From contig JAQOTA010000060.1 of NCBI GenBank assembly GCA_029532415.1, forward strand, positions 62,001-126,000: 64,000 nucleotides of DNA, read 5' to 3'. Source of the stretch: Marasmius tenuissimus (taxonomy: Eukaryota; Basidiomycota; Agaricomycetes; Agaricales; Marasmiaceae). Shown here piece by piece: positions 1 to 9,950 of the stretch. Under the pieces are notes generated by a model, which worked only from the letters and a program-made list of their open reading frames with translations, did no database searches and had not been told where the DNA came from. The translations under genes and the position numbers were made by a program. The number at the start of each line of letters is the position of its first letter. Position 1 is the stretch's first letter.

Positions 1-1330
1 AGAGGGAAGGAGAGAAGAGGAAGGGATGGAACGAGACGTACCGAGAACACCTCTCACCCCTTTCACAACCGCAGACTCGATCAGCCCTTTCCCATCCAAC
101 CACCTCCACAACGAAAGCGTCACATCCACAGATCCGATATCCAAATCAAACATGGTGTAGTTACAATCCTCTCCTTCCTCCCCTACATCTTCCACCTCGT
201 CGTGATCATCACCGACACGGTGATAAGCGGGGTGGTTACTGACGTCGTACCCCAACCCGGCTTGGTACTCTCGTTCTTTGAATTTCCTGTTCCGTAAGGA
301 GGAGAAGGAGGACATGGATCGAGGTCGACGGGAGACGTAGACGTTTTTGAAGGAGATGCGGGAGTCTTTCCATTTGGGTACGATGGCTGATTCGAAGATG
401 ACGGTGACGCCGGTTTCGGCGGTGAGGTAGTCGCTTATTGCGCGTGCGATGGAGTCTACAGAGGGGGGAAGGGGTTTAGGTAGAATGGTGGAGGTTGGGT
501 TTTTTGATACGCACTGGTGAGTTGGAGACTGTTTGCAATAGCGAATACGACTGAGAAGAATGTCGTACTAATTAGTCAGGGAGTGGTGGTCAACATCTAT
601 GACGAGAGAAGAACCAGGATACTCACGTTCCGACCAGAATCCAAACCGTCTGACTCATAAGAATCACGGTGATGAACCCAGAAATATCGTCCGCGTTGAA
701 CTTGCGAAAAGACTTGATCGTGAACCATTTGAACCGGATACGCAGTCTCTGCCAGAAACCGTCTGCAACGCGGAGGAAATCGTCTCGTGTGGGTGCGTGA
801 AAGTGAGGGACGGAGAGGGCGAGGCGTCGGAAGGACTTTGAGTAATGGGCAAAGTTGTAGGGCAGGATATAAGGTCTGTGGGGTGGAGAAGGCTCTGTCT
901 GCGTCTGCGTTTGTTGTGGCTCAGAGTCCACTGGCTCTGAGTGGGTCGTCTTCGTTTGTGATTCCAAGTTTTCCTTCTCCGGTGTGTCATTGTTGCTGTG
1001 AGAAGACGTTTCAGGCGCTTTGACGTCTGGATTTGGCTCAACCCCAACTCTCTCTTCATGGTCCACCGGTGTCTCCCTTCGTTTCCCTTTTCCCTTCAAA
1101 GAGCTAACACTCGTGGAATGAAACTGCCGAACTCGAGATTGAAGAAAAAGATTGTTCTGCAAGGACTCTGAGCGAGATGAGGAGCTTGTAGGAGTCGAAA
1201 AGACATGTTGCGGCTGTCCTATGAAGAACCTGCGGATAATCCTATAACGGTCGAGTTCATGTGGGACGCGACTGCGGCTGGAGATTGCTGATAGACCACG
1301 GGAGCTGGTGCTGCTGACTCTGAGGGACAT
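1..1330 (-). CDS. MDM31/MDM32-type mitochondrial inner-membrane protein (partial, 3' end beyond the window)
   Basis: Fungal Mdm31/Mdm32 proteins sit in the mitochondrial inner membrane and are needed for mitochondrial and nucleoid distribution and lipid homeostasis (family knowledge). Translation starts at 1330 with an Arg/Ser-rich N-terminus typical of a mitochondrial presequence. A poorly conserved Ser/Thr/Gln-rich stretch follows, then the family core: FAHYSKSFRRLA, FRKFNADDISGFI and a hydrophobic segment ending SQTVWILVGT. Splicing 627-1330, 515-567 and 1-455, with two 59-base introns, continues the frame through TTFFSVVFAIANSLQLT and a block with ISDYLTAETGVTVIFESAI, PKWKDSRISFKNVYVSRRP and WRWLDGKGL, all as in Mdm31. 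The gene runs off the left edge, so its length is unknown. MDM31 versus MDM32 cannot be decided here. Confidence 0.85.
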
Positions 1331-1887
1331 GAAGACCGTTATGGGGGCACCAGCAGCCTGTGGTGGTGGTCAATGACAAGGACCTTGGGTGCATGAAATA
1401 TTTACTGCCCTGAAGACGTCAGTGCTGAGTTTGGCATGTTTGTTCGCACGATACACGTTCTTTTTCCCCCTGTTACTCCATGGTGTTCCGAATTTCCTTG
1501 TAATTTATCGAGAACACTATTCTGTTCGTCCAAGGGACCTCTATATATTGTTTGTAGATTGTAGGCGAGGAGAACAGGACATTTGCGATCAAAGACGCGG
1601 CTAAAGGCGGCAATTTGTTTCCACGCCTCGCCGACACCACACCTCCTCGCGTTTCGTCTTTGTCTCAGACCCTCTCTCTTTCACCCACTATCACCTTTGT
1701 TTTTTTTTTAAAATTTCCTCTATCGACACAATCTTATTACTAACGCGTAATCCCGGATTATCGTATCTTTCTTGAAACAACAACAACAACAATACCGTAC
1801 GTCCCACCTGCCAATCCTCGTTTGATTCCTTTTTTGGCTTAGAGTTTCCAGGAGTTCACACCATATCCCCAAATCGCCACAAGTGAA
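1331..1887. promoter_or_regulatory. Divergent intergenic promoter region
   Basis: These 557 bases separate the MDM31-like gene from the rightward 1058-residue gene and must hold both promoters. A CT-rich stretch at about 1657-1710 and a CAACAACAACAACAA run near 1779 precede the rightward start, as in many fungal 5' leaders. A CTATATATTG motif near 1541 is TATA-like but more than 300 bases from either start. No other gene is evident. Confidence 0.5.
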
Positions 1888-4800
1888 ATGGCCTCGGACC
1901 TTTCGAACTTTGCTTTCACACACATCGGCAAGGAACCTGACTTGCTCAGGCGTATCTCAGGTCCAAATCCCAATGCTCCGTTTCAGTACGACGAAGAAGA
2001 AGAGGAACAATCGAGCCCAAACTCTCCAGAACGGCAGTCCACCTCGACGAATGGCCGGTTGACATTGCTTCAGGCGTTAACAGGAGGAGGAAGAGGAGGG
2101 GACGAAGCATCTGCAATGGAAATTGATAACGGTCCACCGAATGCCACAACTACAGCACCTCCCACCACAGAAGACCAATCATCTCTCATCTCACCCTCCA
2201 ACCTCCAATACCCCCCAGACGACTTGACACGCATAAAACTCGAGAACATGAGCATGAGCACCAGCAGCAACAACAACAACACCCCTTCTCCATCTCCATC
2301 GAGTCCCCCACCCGCTCAACCACCCGATCCCATTTCACACCTCCGATCGCTACACAGCCGTCTCCTCACTCTCTCCTCTTCCTTCTCTTCCTCCCCCTCC
2401 TCCTCCTCCTCCTCCTACGTACAACCCATCGCGAGCGGGTCAAACGTCGATCCCGGACCTCCCTCATCACTCACACTCGCCCAAACCGCGTGCGACAAAG
2501 CCAAAGCGTCTTTCGATGCTATATCCGAAGCGAGATGTGTAATCGAGAGTGTCTTACGGAGGGAGCAAGGTATCAAGGAAGTTTTGGAACAGTTGGGTGG
2601 GTGGATTGGGGAGTATGAGGGGGTTTTTTTGGGTGGGGAGGGGAAGGGGAAGGGGAGGGCACAGAATGACGATAAAGATGGTGATGGTGATGATATGGAC
2701 GTGGACATGGACGGAGACGACGAATATACGAGAGAGGAACGACGGTTGGGGCGATTGCGGAAGCAGGAGGTACTGGCAAAGAAAAGATTGGTTGATGCGG
2801 AGGAGAGTATCGCTGAGGCGAGGCGGGTGAGGGAGAGGGTTAAGAGGGAGAGGGAGGAGGCGGAGAGGAAGAGGATTGCGGAGGAGGAGAGGCAGAGGAG
2901 GGTCGCGGAGGAGGAAGAGGATGCAGCGAGACAGAGGAGGATTGCAGAGTTGCAACAGGAGCTCGCTGAAGTCCAGGCCAAGGCGGAGGAGGCGAGGAAG
3001 AGGAGGATGGAAGAGGGCCAGCAGAGACAGAGACAGGCTCCTCAAATTCAACGCCAGAATCAGTCTGGTGAATCCTCACAACGTCAACGACAGGACCACA
3101 ACAGCCCAGCCGAACCAGAGCGTCAACGCAGCGTTCATGATGGTCGGGAACGCGGAGCCGAACACAAACAGAACGACACCAAGCTTGAGGAGCGCAAACT
3201 CAAGGAAACCCTCAAACAGCGGAAGGAACGGGAAGCATCCGAGCATTCGGTTAAACGCGAGCAATCGCAAGAGAAACCTCTCGATGTCAAATCCGAGAGA
3301 GCGCTCAGCGTCGGTATTCCTCCCATCGCTGCTGTAAAGACGTCTAGCCCAGCGATCACTCCTCCTCCTCCAATTAAAGCTAGTCCTATATCGCCCACCG
3401 TGCCCTTACTCCCGAAGAAACCCGTCGCGGTCGCGATTCCGGTCCCCGCTGTGACGAATCCAATTGCCAATCAGACCCTCGTACCACCCACGCAGGTGGA
3501 GAAGCGACACAGTCAAAAGTCTGCGAGCGGAAGTGTTCATCCGGCAGCTCCCAACACCACCGCGAACGCGGATCTATCCCCAGATACGACTCGAGCTGCA
3601 CAGCTAGGTTTGCGTGTCACGAAACCGACGACCACGACCCCGCCCCGACAACCCTCCGCGTCTAGCGATAGCCATTCAGAGTCAGATACGCCCACTATTC
3701 ATTCGTACGATCCCAATCCCGATCATAACATGGTGAAGGTGAAGAGGGAGTATAGTCCTACACCTACGTTGTCGATGAATTTGAGGCACGTGTTTGCGGA
3801 GAATACCAAGAAACGGGGGACGAACGCGGACGTTGTTGGGAGTTATATACCCACTCCTCCGAGGTCTTTGGATGGGAGTGGTTCTGGGGATCCATCTCAG
3901 GCTCAGGCTCAGGCTGGGGCTTCGACGAATGTGACGCAGGTACAGAGAGTGTCGTCTCCGGTTGGGTTGGGGGCATCTGCTCCTGGAGGCGGATCCGCTG
4001 GTGGAGTACCTATTCCTGGTGGCGGGTTTGCTGGCGTACCGGTTCCTGCTGTCGTTCGTTCTCCTGCGGCGCCGACTGGTGGGGCTCCGCTACCTATACC
4101 TCAACCTCCACCTCCCCACCCCCTTCCCGTTGCACCACGAAACCCATCCCCGATATCCCCTGATTTTGGGGATGTCCAGGTGGGAGGCCCAATCGTGAGG
4201 GATTACAGGGATAACTCTACTCTTCGACGGGACCCTCCTCCTCCTCCTCCGCCACCTGGGGGAAAGAAACGGCAAAGGTCAAAACATAGGAATCCATCTT
4301 CAGGTTCGGGTTCGGGTTCGGGTGCGGTACCAGCACCACAGCATCCACGGACACCGTCCCCAGGACCAGGGCCAGGACGACAGAATCATCATCTCGAACG
4401 TTTACCACTACCCCCGCCACCGCCACCGCCGAATCAGAACCAGAACCAGAACCAGAACCAGAGGAAAAGAACGCGGGAGGATGACATGGGGGTGACTAGG
4501 CGGGGTGGTTGGTCGCCTGAACATAGGGATAGGGAACGGGATAGAGATAGAGATCGAGATAGAGACCGTATCGGAGGAGGAGCGTATCGTCCCCCGCCAC
4601 CATCTACTGTTGGACGAACAGCGCCGAGACCAGGGAGGGGGAGGCCGACGTATAGGCCAAGGTCGATTTCGAGGTCGTTGTCGAGGTCGCCACCTCCGCA
4701 GTTGGAAGCGCGGATAGGCGAGAGTTCGAGTTTGGGAGGATATCAACATCAACATCAACACCAACATCATCAGCTGCCTCCGAACCCTTCGGTATATTAT

Positions 4801-5064
4801 CGTGATCCTTCTTCTTACTCTCGGGGAGGAGGAGGGGGAGGAGGGGGAACAACACCGGCTTTGTTAAATCGGATGCACGAGATGGCTCCTGGTCCCTCGT
4901 CGTCGTCGAATAACAACAACAACCATCGTGATCCAAATTGGGGCAAACGGGGTGGCAAGAATTCCGGACTTAACCATACGAATGTGAATAGGAATTTGGC
5001 TTCGAGGATTGATGATGGTACAGGATCAGGACAAGGTAGTTTGATGAAGCGGATTGGCAAGTGA
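1888..5064 (+). CDS. Large low-complexity protein with charged coiled coil, Pro-rich and RD/SR-like tracts
   Basis: A single uninterrupted frame of 1058 codons, not recognised as a named family. The start (GTGAAATGGCC) is the first ATG in a plausible context. Order of regions: an acidic N-terminus with a DEEEEE run; Ser/Pro/Thr-rich sequence to about residue 190; an acidic block near 260-280; a strongly charged Glu/Arg coiled coil at about 285-390; Gln/Glu/Lys-rich sequence to about 470; then long Pro/Gly/Ser-rich disordered sequence. The C-terminal third has alternating RDRD residues, YRPRSISRSLSRS and QHQHQHQHH. RD and RS dipeptides suggest a nuclear RNA-related role, but this is inference from composition only. 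Fragments of the 3' end recur near 6250 and 8855. Confidence 0.75.
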   Translation: MASDLSNFAFTHIGKEPDLLRRISGPNPNAPFQYDEEEEEQSSPNSPERQSTSTNGRLTLLQALTGGGRGGDEASAMEIDNGPPNATTTAPPTTEDQSSLISPSNLQYPPDDLTRIKLENMSMSTSSNNNNTPSPSPSSPPPAQPPDPISHLRSLHSRLLTLSSSFSSSPSSSSSSYVQPIASGSNVDPGPPSSLTLAQTACDKAKASFDAISEARCVIESVLRREQGIKEVLEQLGGWIGEYEGVFLGGEGKGKGRAQNDDKDGDGDDMDVDMDGDDEYTREERRLGRLRKQEVLAKKRLVDAEESIAEARRVRERVKREREEAERKRIAEEERQRRVAEEEEDAARQRRIAELQQELAEVQAKAEEARKRRMEEGQQRQRQAPQIQRQNQSGESSQRQRQDHNSPAEPERQRSVHDGRERGAEHKQNDTKLEERKLKETLKQRKEREASEHSVKREQSQEKPLDVKSERALSVGIPPIAAVKTSSPAITPPPPIKASPISPTVPLLPKKPVAVAIPVPAVTNPIANQTLVPPTQVEKRHSQKSASGSVHPAAPNTTANADLSPDTTRAAQLGLRVTKPTTTTPPRQPSASSDSHSESDTPTIHSYDPNPDHNMVKVKREYSPTPTLSMNLRHVFAENTKKRGTNADVVGSYIPTPPRSLDGSGSGDPSQAQAQAGASTNVTQVQRVSSPVGLGASAPGGGSAGGVPIPGGGFAGVPVPAVVRSPAAPTGGAPLPIPQPPPPHPLPVAPRNPSPISPDFGDVQVGGPIVRDYRDNSTLRRDPPPPPPPPGGKKRQRSKHRNPSSGSGSGSGAVPAPQHPRTPSPGPGPGRQNHHLERLPLPPPPPPPNQNQNQNQNQRKRTREDDMGVTRRGGWSPEHRDRERDRDRDRDRDRIGGGAYRPPPPSTVGRTAPRPGRGRPTYRPRSISRSLSRSPPPQLEARIGESSSLGGYQHQHQHQHHQLPPNPSVYYRDPSSYSRGGGGGGGGTTPALLNRMHEMAPGPSSSSNNNNNHRDPNWGKRGGKNSGLNHTNVNRNLASRIDDGTGSGQGSLMKRIGK

Positions 5065-5987
5065 AGAGGTTCAGTGTGGTAAGGTTAAAACGGTTCCTTA
5101 TTTATTTGTCCGTTTTGCGTTTTGCGTTTCGCGGGTGGGGTGGGGGCGGGCGAATCGGTAATTAATCTTCTTGTTGTGAGCGAATCTGTGGTATCGACAG
5201 CGAACGATGATTATGCTCCTGGATCATTGCCTTCTTGATAAGCCGTGGGAGTTTATTTTTGGTGATGAATATTCCACGCCTCTCCCCCTGTCTTTTTCCT
5301 CCCTATTTCTCCACCGTTTCTTACTACCGTCCACTACGTCTACTCATCGATTATCGATGTTCGACTCAATCAATTAGGTATATTCGCCCAATTCTCTTAC
5401 CAGAATTGGATATCGACATCGCTCCCTCTTCTCGCCTTACATGGCATCTGCGAGCTCTTTCTTCACGCCACTTTTATGGATAGCAGTTATGCCTCGCGAG
5501 AGCCGGGCTGGGTTTCGGATTTCTGGGGCCACGCTGAGTGTGATTTTAGTCACCGCTCTTCAATGTGGTATGGGTTTTTTTCCTTTTGTTTCATCGCTAC
5601 CGCGTCCCCGACCACTGAGCATTCCCCATCGTTTGGGACTTTGGTTGAACAACTATGGCACGTTGAGTCAATTGCTGGTACCAGTCCAGATGATGACCAT
5701 ACCACTGTTGTCTCAGACTCGCACAACGCCCCCACTAGTAACGCTACAACCTTTGACTGGATCTCCTACCTAGCCCTGTCGCTCTTGAGCTTCACGACTT
5801 GTCTTTTTCTTCCAACTGCCTTCTTGGCTACGGCGATCGTTGCATTGAACCGTGACGGACGCCTCCATAATGGTGGTTGTGAGAACTTTCAAACTGGGTT
5901 GGTGGATTATCATGTTGTGAATCGATATAGAAGAGCGAGTGCTCTCGTCCCTTTGCTGGTCCAAGTTCTCAGAGTGCGCATATAGGT
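5065..5987. other. 3' region and intergenic DNA; one doubtful ORF
   Basis: Begins with the 3' UTR of the preceding gene. An open frame at 5476-5985 (169 codons, plus strand) has a hydrophobic stretch (ISYLALSLLSFTTCLFLPTA) that could be a membrane segment. It has no recognisable family and no supporting splice pattern, so I do not call it a gene. Nothing else is supported. Confidence 0.35.
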
Positions 5988-6249
5988 TTGCCTCACGTTG
6001 ATTGACGATGCTTTTTCGGTTGGATCAAATCGCCCCGCCGTTGGGCTAACCCACCACCCCCGGAACAGAAATATGCTCGGAGGAGCGTCGTGATGGCAGA
6101 CTCGGAGAAGAGACAAGGACGGCCTCCGCTACCCAGTACCACCCAGAACCACACGATCTCTTGATTTGTATCAAGTCTTTTGTTTGTTGTGAGACGTTTT
6201 AATTTGGGGGAACATGCAGATTCGTCCTACGGGTTGTGAATATCTCCCG

Positions 6250-6362
6250 GTACCTAATGATTGGAGGTCGACTCCCTACAGGCCGAGATCGATTTCGAGG
6301 TCGGTCGCCGGCTACCCTCCACAACTGGAAGTGCGAATAGGCAGGAGTTCGGGTTTGGGGGG
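6250..6362 (+). pseudogene. Fragment of the 3' end of the 1888-5064 gene
   Basis: The frame here reads YRPRSISRSVAGYPPQLEVR followed by IGRSSGLGG. This closely matches YRPRSISRSLSRSPPPQLEAR plus IGESSSLGG at about 4650-4740 of the large upstream gene. The flanking frame is not maintained, so this is a relic rather than an expressed unit. Confidence 0.8.
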
Positions 6363-6938
6363 CACGACTGACACCCAACGGCGTCAGCTTTTCGGCACGT
6401 TCATCGTCGCAGAATTCAAAGAAAAAGGTTTTTTAGGGCAAAGTTCGGAGCAACTTATATCGTCTTTCTCCGCTTTCGCTGTCTCAACTCTTAATGGGAA
6501 CGAGTTGATTGTTACAAATTATGTTTAGATTCGAATATGGCTTGCGGGTAATAGTACAAATGCAACGGCCGTGTAGATTCATCTACCCCGAAAGTAAAAA
6601 AAGAAGACGAAACAAAGGGGATGCCAATGTGGCACCGATGCGAAAGTCGAATGTGAAGGTCGGAGCGCCGCTCAGGGCTGTGATTGTGATTGTCGGTTGG
6701 TGAGGTGGTGGTGTGGTGGGTAGACCGCGCAGCGAGATGAGTTGGATTAGGTATCGCGCGCTACGAGGGGTCGTAGATTTATCGTGGGCATTAGCTCGCG
6801 ATATTAGAATAACTGAGAAAAATCGTAGTCAGCGTCGAAGGGTAAAATTAACAGAAGAGAAGGGAAAGACTCACGATAGTCAATGATACAGATAGACAAA
6901 TACATGTGGGTACAATGTGCATTGCGTGGGCTCTGGTC

Positions 6939-7058
6939 TCATGCGATGACACACATCGAGCCGCTCTTGGAGTTGCCCTCTTCATCGACGGGGACTTCCT
7001 CGGGATGAGGGTTCTGGGCGGTGGAGGCGATGCTGAGCAGGCTGGTGAAAGCGTCCAT
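6939..7058 (-). CDS. Lipopeptide mating-pheromone precursor, copy 1
   Basis: A 39-codon frame starts MDAFTSLLSIASTAQ, runs through an acidic middle (HPEEVPVDEEG) and ends SGSMCVIA. The last four residues form a CaaX box (C-V-I-A), the signal for farnesylation, aaX removal and carboxymethylation in basidiomycete pheromones. Length, charge pattern and C-terminus fit that family. Cleavage near the acidic DEE would leave a peptide of about ten residues ending in the lipidated Cys (inference). I chose the internal ATG at 7058 because longer frames add no pheromone-like sequence and copy 2 supports this start. A TATATAT lies about 105 bases upstream. No STE3-type receptor was found in the window, so placement in a mating-type locus is unproven. 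Confidence 0.88.
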   Translation of the reverse strand: MDAFTSLLSIASTAQNPHPEEVPVDEEGNSKSGSMCVIA

Positions 7059-7162
7059 GATAGAAGTAGTAGCGGAGAGGATTGAGTTGTACGAGGAAGC
7101 GACTGCGTGAACTCGAATGGCTCTTTGGCTTGATGAAACTTGAGAGCTGGAGCGGTGAAGGT

Positions 7163-7169
7163 TATATAT
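7163..7169 (-). promoter_or_regulatory. TATA box of pheromone gene copy 1
   Basis: TATATAT inside GGTTATATATCCCC, about 105 bases upstream of the pheromone ATG. It is conserved in sequence and spacing in the second repeat copy. Confidence 0.6.
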
Positions 7170-7381
7170 CCCCACCAGTTATTGTTCTTTCAATACCCAA
7201 TACCCTAGTGGCATGAGGTGGGCCCTCAACATGTCAGCAAAGACGCCATGGTACGACAGAAACAACAATAAGGACCCACCCGAGATGGGGACCCGGGAGA
7301 GGCAGGTTGGATCCCGGATCCCGCCACGATTGAATTTCCCGATATGGTCATGATCTGTACCTGAGAACAAAAAAGGAGATG

Positions 7382-7558
7382 ATGGGCCATGTGCGATTAC
7401 CCTTTTTGGGCTGTTATGCAAGCCACGTGATTACAGCGAAAAATCCAGGCAAGTGTCGCCCAAACTTGACCCAAACTTCCAAACCTGAATGAAGGTCAAC
7501 CAGAGCCACTAGTGCTTATATCGGCTCACATCCGCTCAACGAACGTTCTCAGAGAATC
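7382..7558. promoter_or_regulatory. Upstream region of the esterase gene
   Basis: Unique sequence between repeat copy 1 and the CE16-type gene. AGTGCTTATATCGGC near 7510 is a weak TATA-like match about 40 bases before the ATG. Nothing else is seen. Confidence 0.4.
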
Positions 7559-8539
7559 ATGACTTCCAACCCGTTTTCTGCCGCACAAACTATAGTCATC
7601 TTGTACGTCCTGGTCCCAACTTAAATTCTTACCAATTCAGGCGGGACGCGGTTTCAACGGTTTCAGTGGGGACTCGTTCAGTCTGTCTTCAAGCACGCAG
7701 TTTCACAGCACTACAACCTGGGTACATCCCTGTCTATGTACATCATCCTTTGCATCTTCAAGCTGATCTTCAGTCTCCAGGTGAATCATCTCAAAACTAG
7801 TCTCCTGAAGGACACTGTGGCCATCCATAACTTCTCTGTGGCCGGTGCAACGGCGGAAGACGACCTAGAAGACCAGCTCTCTCGTTACCTCTCACTGCCG
7901 AGCAAGCCATGGACATCCTCCCCCAAGGCTATTTCATATGGTATGTACTATCCTCTTCACCGTGATTTCAATGGTTCTAATCATGAACTTACACCACCAT
8001 ACGCTCAACCTCCTAGTTTTCTTCCTCGGTATCAAAGACTGCGGAAGAACTCAGGAGTGCCTCCTCGGCGAGGTCGTAGAGAAAATCAAAGAAGTAGCCG
8101 ACCGCCTGTACACCGACGCTGGTGCTAGAAATTTTGTCTTCGTCGACGTCCCACCGATTGATCGTTCGCCTCAGGGTGCTGGTGAGTGGTATACTTATTT
8201 ATTCTGAATGATCTTCTGCAAGTCAAAAAGCTGACTTCGAGTCACGGTCCCGTGAACTCAATCCGCCCAGAGCTTGGACGCTCGGAGATCATAAAAGCAC
8301 GCGTGCAGACGTGGAACGAGGAGCTGCAAACGCAGGTCTCCCAATTCATCGAGGACACACCTACCGCGAAGGTGTCTTGTTTCTCGATTCACGATGTCCT
8401 TTCTGCTGTGCTTGATGATCCAGAGGAGTATGATTTCACTGCAGATGACACCACGGCTGAGAGTGGGGAGATTTGGGCTGATGACCTTCATCTCACGTCG
8501 AGTGTGCACAGAATCATAGCGGAACGGATGATGGCTTAG
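7559..8539 (+). CDS. GDSL/SGNH esterase, carbohydrate esterase family 16-like
   Basis: Five exons are inferred: 7559-7602, 7667-7721, 7781-7940, 8017-8181 and a last exon from 8271 (or 8223) to 8539. Splicing at 7602/7667 restores the block I motif QTIVIFGDSFS. Then come TTTW-VNHL, HNFSVAGATAEDD, FFLGIKDCGRT (block III), FVFVDVPPIDRSPQG, WNEELQTQ and WADDLHLTSSVHRIIAE, with the catalytic Asp and His of block V. CE16 enzymes deacetylate sugars or short esters on plant polysaccharides. No signal peptide is evident, so it may be intracellular. The usual Asn of the block III GxND motif reads Lys (GIKD), which would weaken the oxyanion hole. The gene sits between two pheromone-bearing repeats. The last intron acceptor is uncertain; both choices keep frame. 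Confidence 0.82.
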
Positions 8540-8854
8540 TCGACGTAGTCATTACAATGAATTCTTGTTGGTGGGACGTACAAATAATAGCTTTGCTTCA
8601 CGTTGATGACGGTTTTCAGCTGGATCAAATTGCCCTGCCGTTCCAGCGCACCACCTTCGGAACAGAAAAATGTCGCAAGGAGCGTCGTGATGGCGGACTC
8701 GGAGAAGGGACAAGGACAGTCTCCGCTACCTAGTACCACCCAGAACCATACAATCTCTTGATTTGTATCAAGTCTTGTACTTGTTTTAAGACGTTTTAAT
8801 TTGGGGGAAAATGCAGATTCGTCCTACGGGTTGTGAATATCTCCCGGTATATAA

Positions 8855-8968
8855 TGATTGGAGGTCAATTTCCTGCAAGCCGAGATCGATTTCGAGGTCG
8901 GTCGCCTGCTACCCTCCACAGTTGGAAGTGCGAATAGGCGGGAGTTCAGGTTTGGGACGCGACTGACA
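8855..8968 (+). pseudogene. Second fragment of the 3' end of the 1888-5064 gene
   Basis: CCGAGATCGATTTCGAGGTC and CAGTTGGAAGTGCGAATAGG match both the relic near 6270 and the parent gene near 4660. A small deletion after TTTGGGACGCGAC distinguishes it from copy 1. No usable frame. Confidence 0.75.
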
Positions 8969-9519
8969 CCAACGGCGTCAGCTTTTGGCACGTTCATCGT
9001 CGCAGAATTCAAAGAAAAAGGTTTTTTAGGGCGAATTCCGGAGCAACTTATTTTTTTTCCGCTTTCGCTGTTCAGAAGGAACGAGTTGATTGTGACAAAT
9101 TATGTTTAGATTCAAATATATCTTGCGGGTAATAGTACAAATGCTTGAACGGCCGTGTAGATTCATCTACCCCGAAAGTAAAGAAGAAGAAGAAAAAAAG
9201 GGGATGCCAATGTGGCACCGATGCGAAAGTCGAATTTGAAGGTCGGAGCGCCGCTGGGCTGTGATTGTGATTGTCGGTTGGTGATCTGGTGGTGTGGTGG
9301 GTAGACCACACAGCGAGATGAGTTGGATTAGATATCGCGCGCTACGAGGGGTCGCAGGTTTATCGCGGGCATTAGCTCGCAATATTAGAATAACTGAGAA
9401 AAATCGTAGTCAGCGTCGAAGGGTAAAATCAACAGAAGAGAAGGGAAAGACTCACGATAGTCGATGATACAGATAGACAAATACATGTGGGTACAATGTG
9501 CATTGCGTGGGCTCTGGTC

Positions 9520-9639
9520 TCATGCGATGACACACATCGAGCCGCTCTTGGAGTTGCCCTCTTCATCGACGGGGACTTCCTCAGGATGAGGGTTCTGGGC
9601 GGTGGAGGCGATACTAAGAAGGCTGGTAAAAGCGTCCAT
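9520..9639 (-). CDS. Lipopeptide mating-pheromone precursor, copy 2
   Basis: A 39-codon frame whose predicted peptide is identical to copy 1, beginning MDAFTSLLSIASTAQ and ending SGSMCVIA (CaaX). Nucleotide differences, for example in the codons for Leu-Ser-Ile near 9610, are silent. That suggests selection on the peptide or recent conversion. TATATAT lies about 102 bases upstream. The small size makes this gene easy to miss in routine annotation. Whether both copies are expressed cannot be seen here. Confidence 0.88.
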   Translation of the reverse strand: MDAFTSLLSIASTAQNPHPEEVPVDEEGNSKSGSMCVIA

Positions 9640-9740
9640 GATAGAAGTAGTAGCGGAGAGGATTGAGTTGTACGAGGAAGCGACTGCGTGAACTCGAATA
9701 GCTCTTTGGCTTGATGAAAGAGAGCTGGAGCGGTTCGGGT

Positions 9741-9747
9741 TATATAT
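9741..9747 (-). promoter_or_regulatory. TATA box of pheromone gene copy 2
   Basis: TATATAT in GGGTTATATATCCC, at the same relative position as in copy 1. Confidence 0.6.
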
Positions 9748-9950
9748 CCCTACCAGTTATTGTTCTTTCAATACCCTAGTGGCATGAGGTGGACCCTCAG
9801 CATGTCAGCAAAGACGCCATGGTACGACAGAAACAATAAGGACCTGCTCGAGATGGGGAGAGGCAGATTGGATCCCGGATCCTGCCACAATTGAATTTCC
9901 CGATATGGTCGTGATCTGTGCCTGAGAGGCTGAGAACAAAAAAGGAGATT

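Larger units (their letters stand above)
5988..7381. repeat. Direct duplication, copy 1 (pheromone-bearing unit)
   Basis: About 1.39 kb is highly similar, in the same orientation, to 8590-9950. Shared landmarks include CACGTTGAT near the left end, GATTTGTATCAAGTCTT, ATGCAGATTCGTCCTACGGG (6214 and 8812), the pheromone gene, and GAGAACAAAAAAGGAGAT at the right end. Differences are scattered substitutions and small indels. The repeat includes a fragment of the upstream gene's 3' end, so it arose locally by duplicating sequence downstream of that gene. Confidence 0.9.
8590..9950. repeat. Direct duplication, copy 2 (pheromone-bearing unit)
   Basis: Same orientation and order as 5988-7381: left-end sequence, relic of the 1888-5064 gene, intergenic block, pheromone gene with TATA, then the right-end block. 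It begins about 50 bases after the esterase stop. The right boundary is where CTGAGAACAAAAAAGGAGAT stops matching. Confidence 0.9.

Noticed and set aside
623..841. Plus-strand and second minus-strand frames overlapping the MDM31-like exon
   Set aside because: Shadows of the real exon; no family resemblance, and they cross its splice sites.
2415..3051. Long minus-strand Ser/Leu-rich frames inside the 1058-codon gene
   Set aside because: Produced by GA-rich low-complexity coding sequence on the other strand.
5476..5985. 169-codon frame with a hydrophobic stretch, considered as part of a pheromone receptor
   Set aside because: Only one hydrophobic segment and no seven-TM pattern or STE3 motifs.
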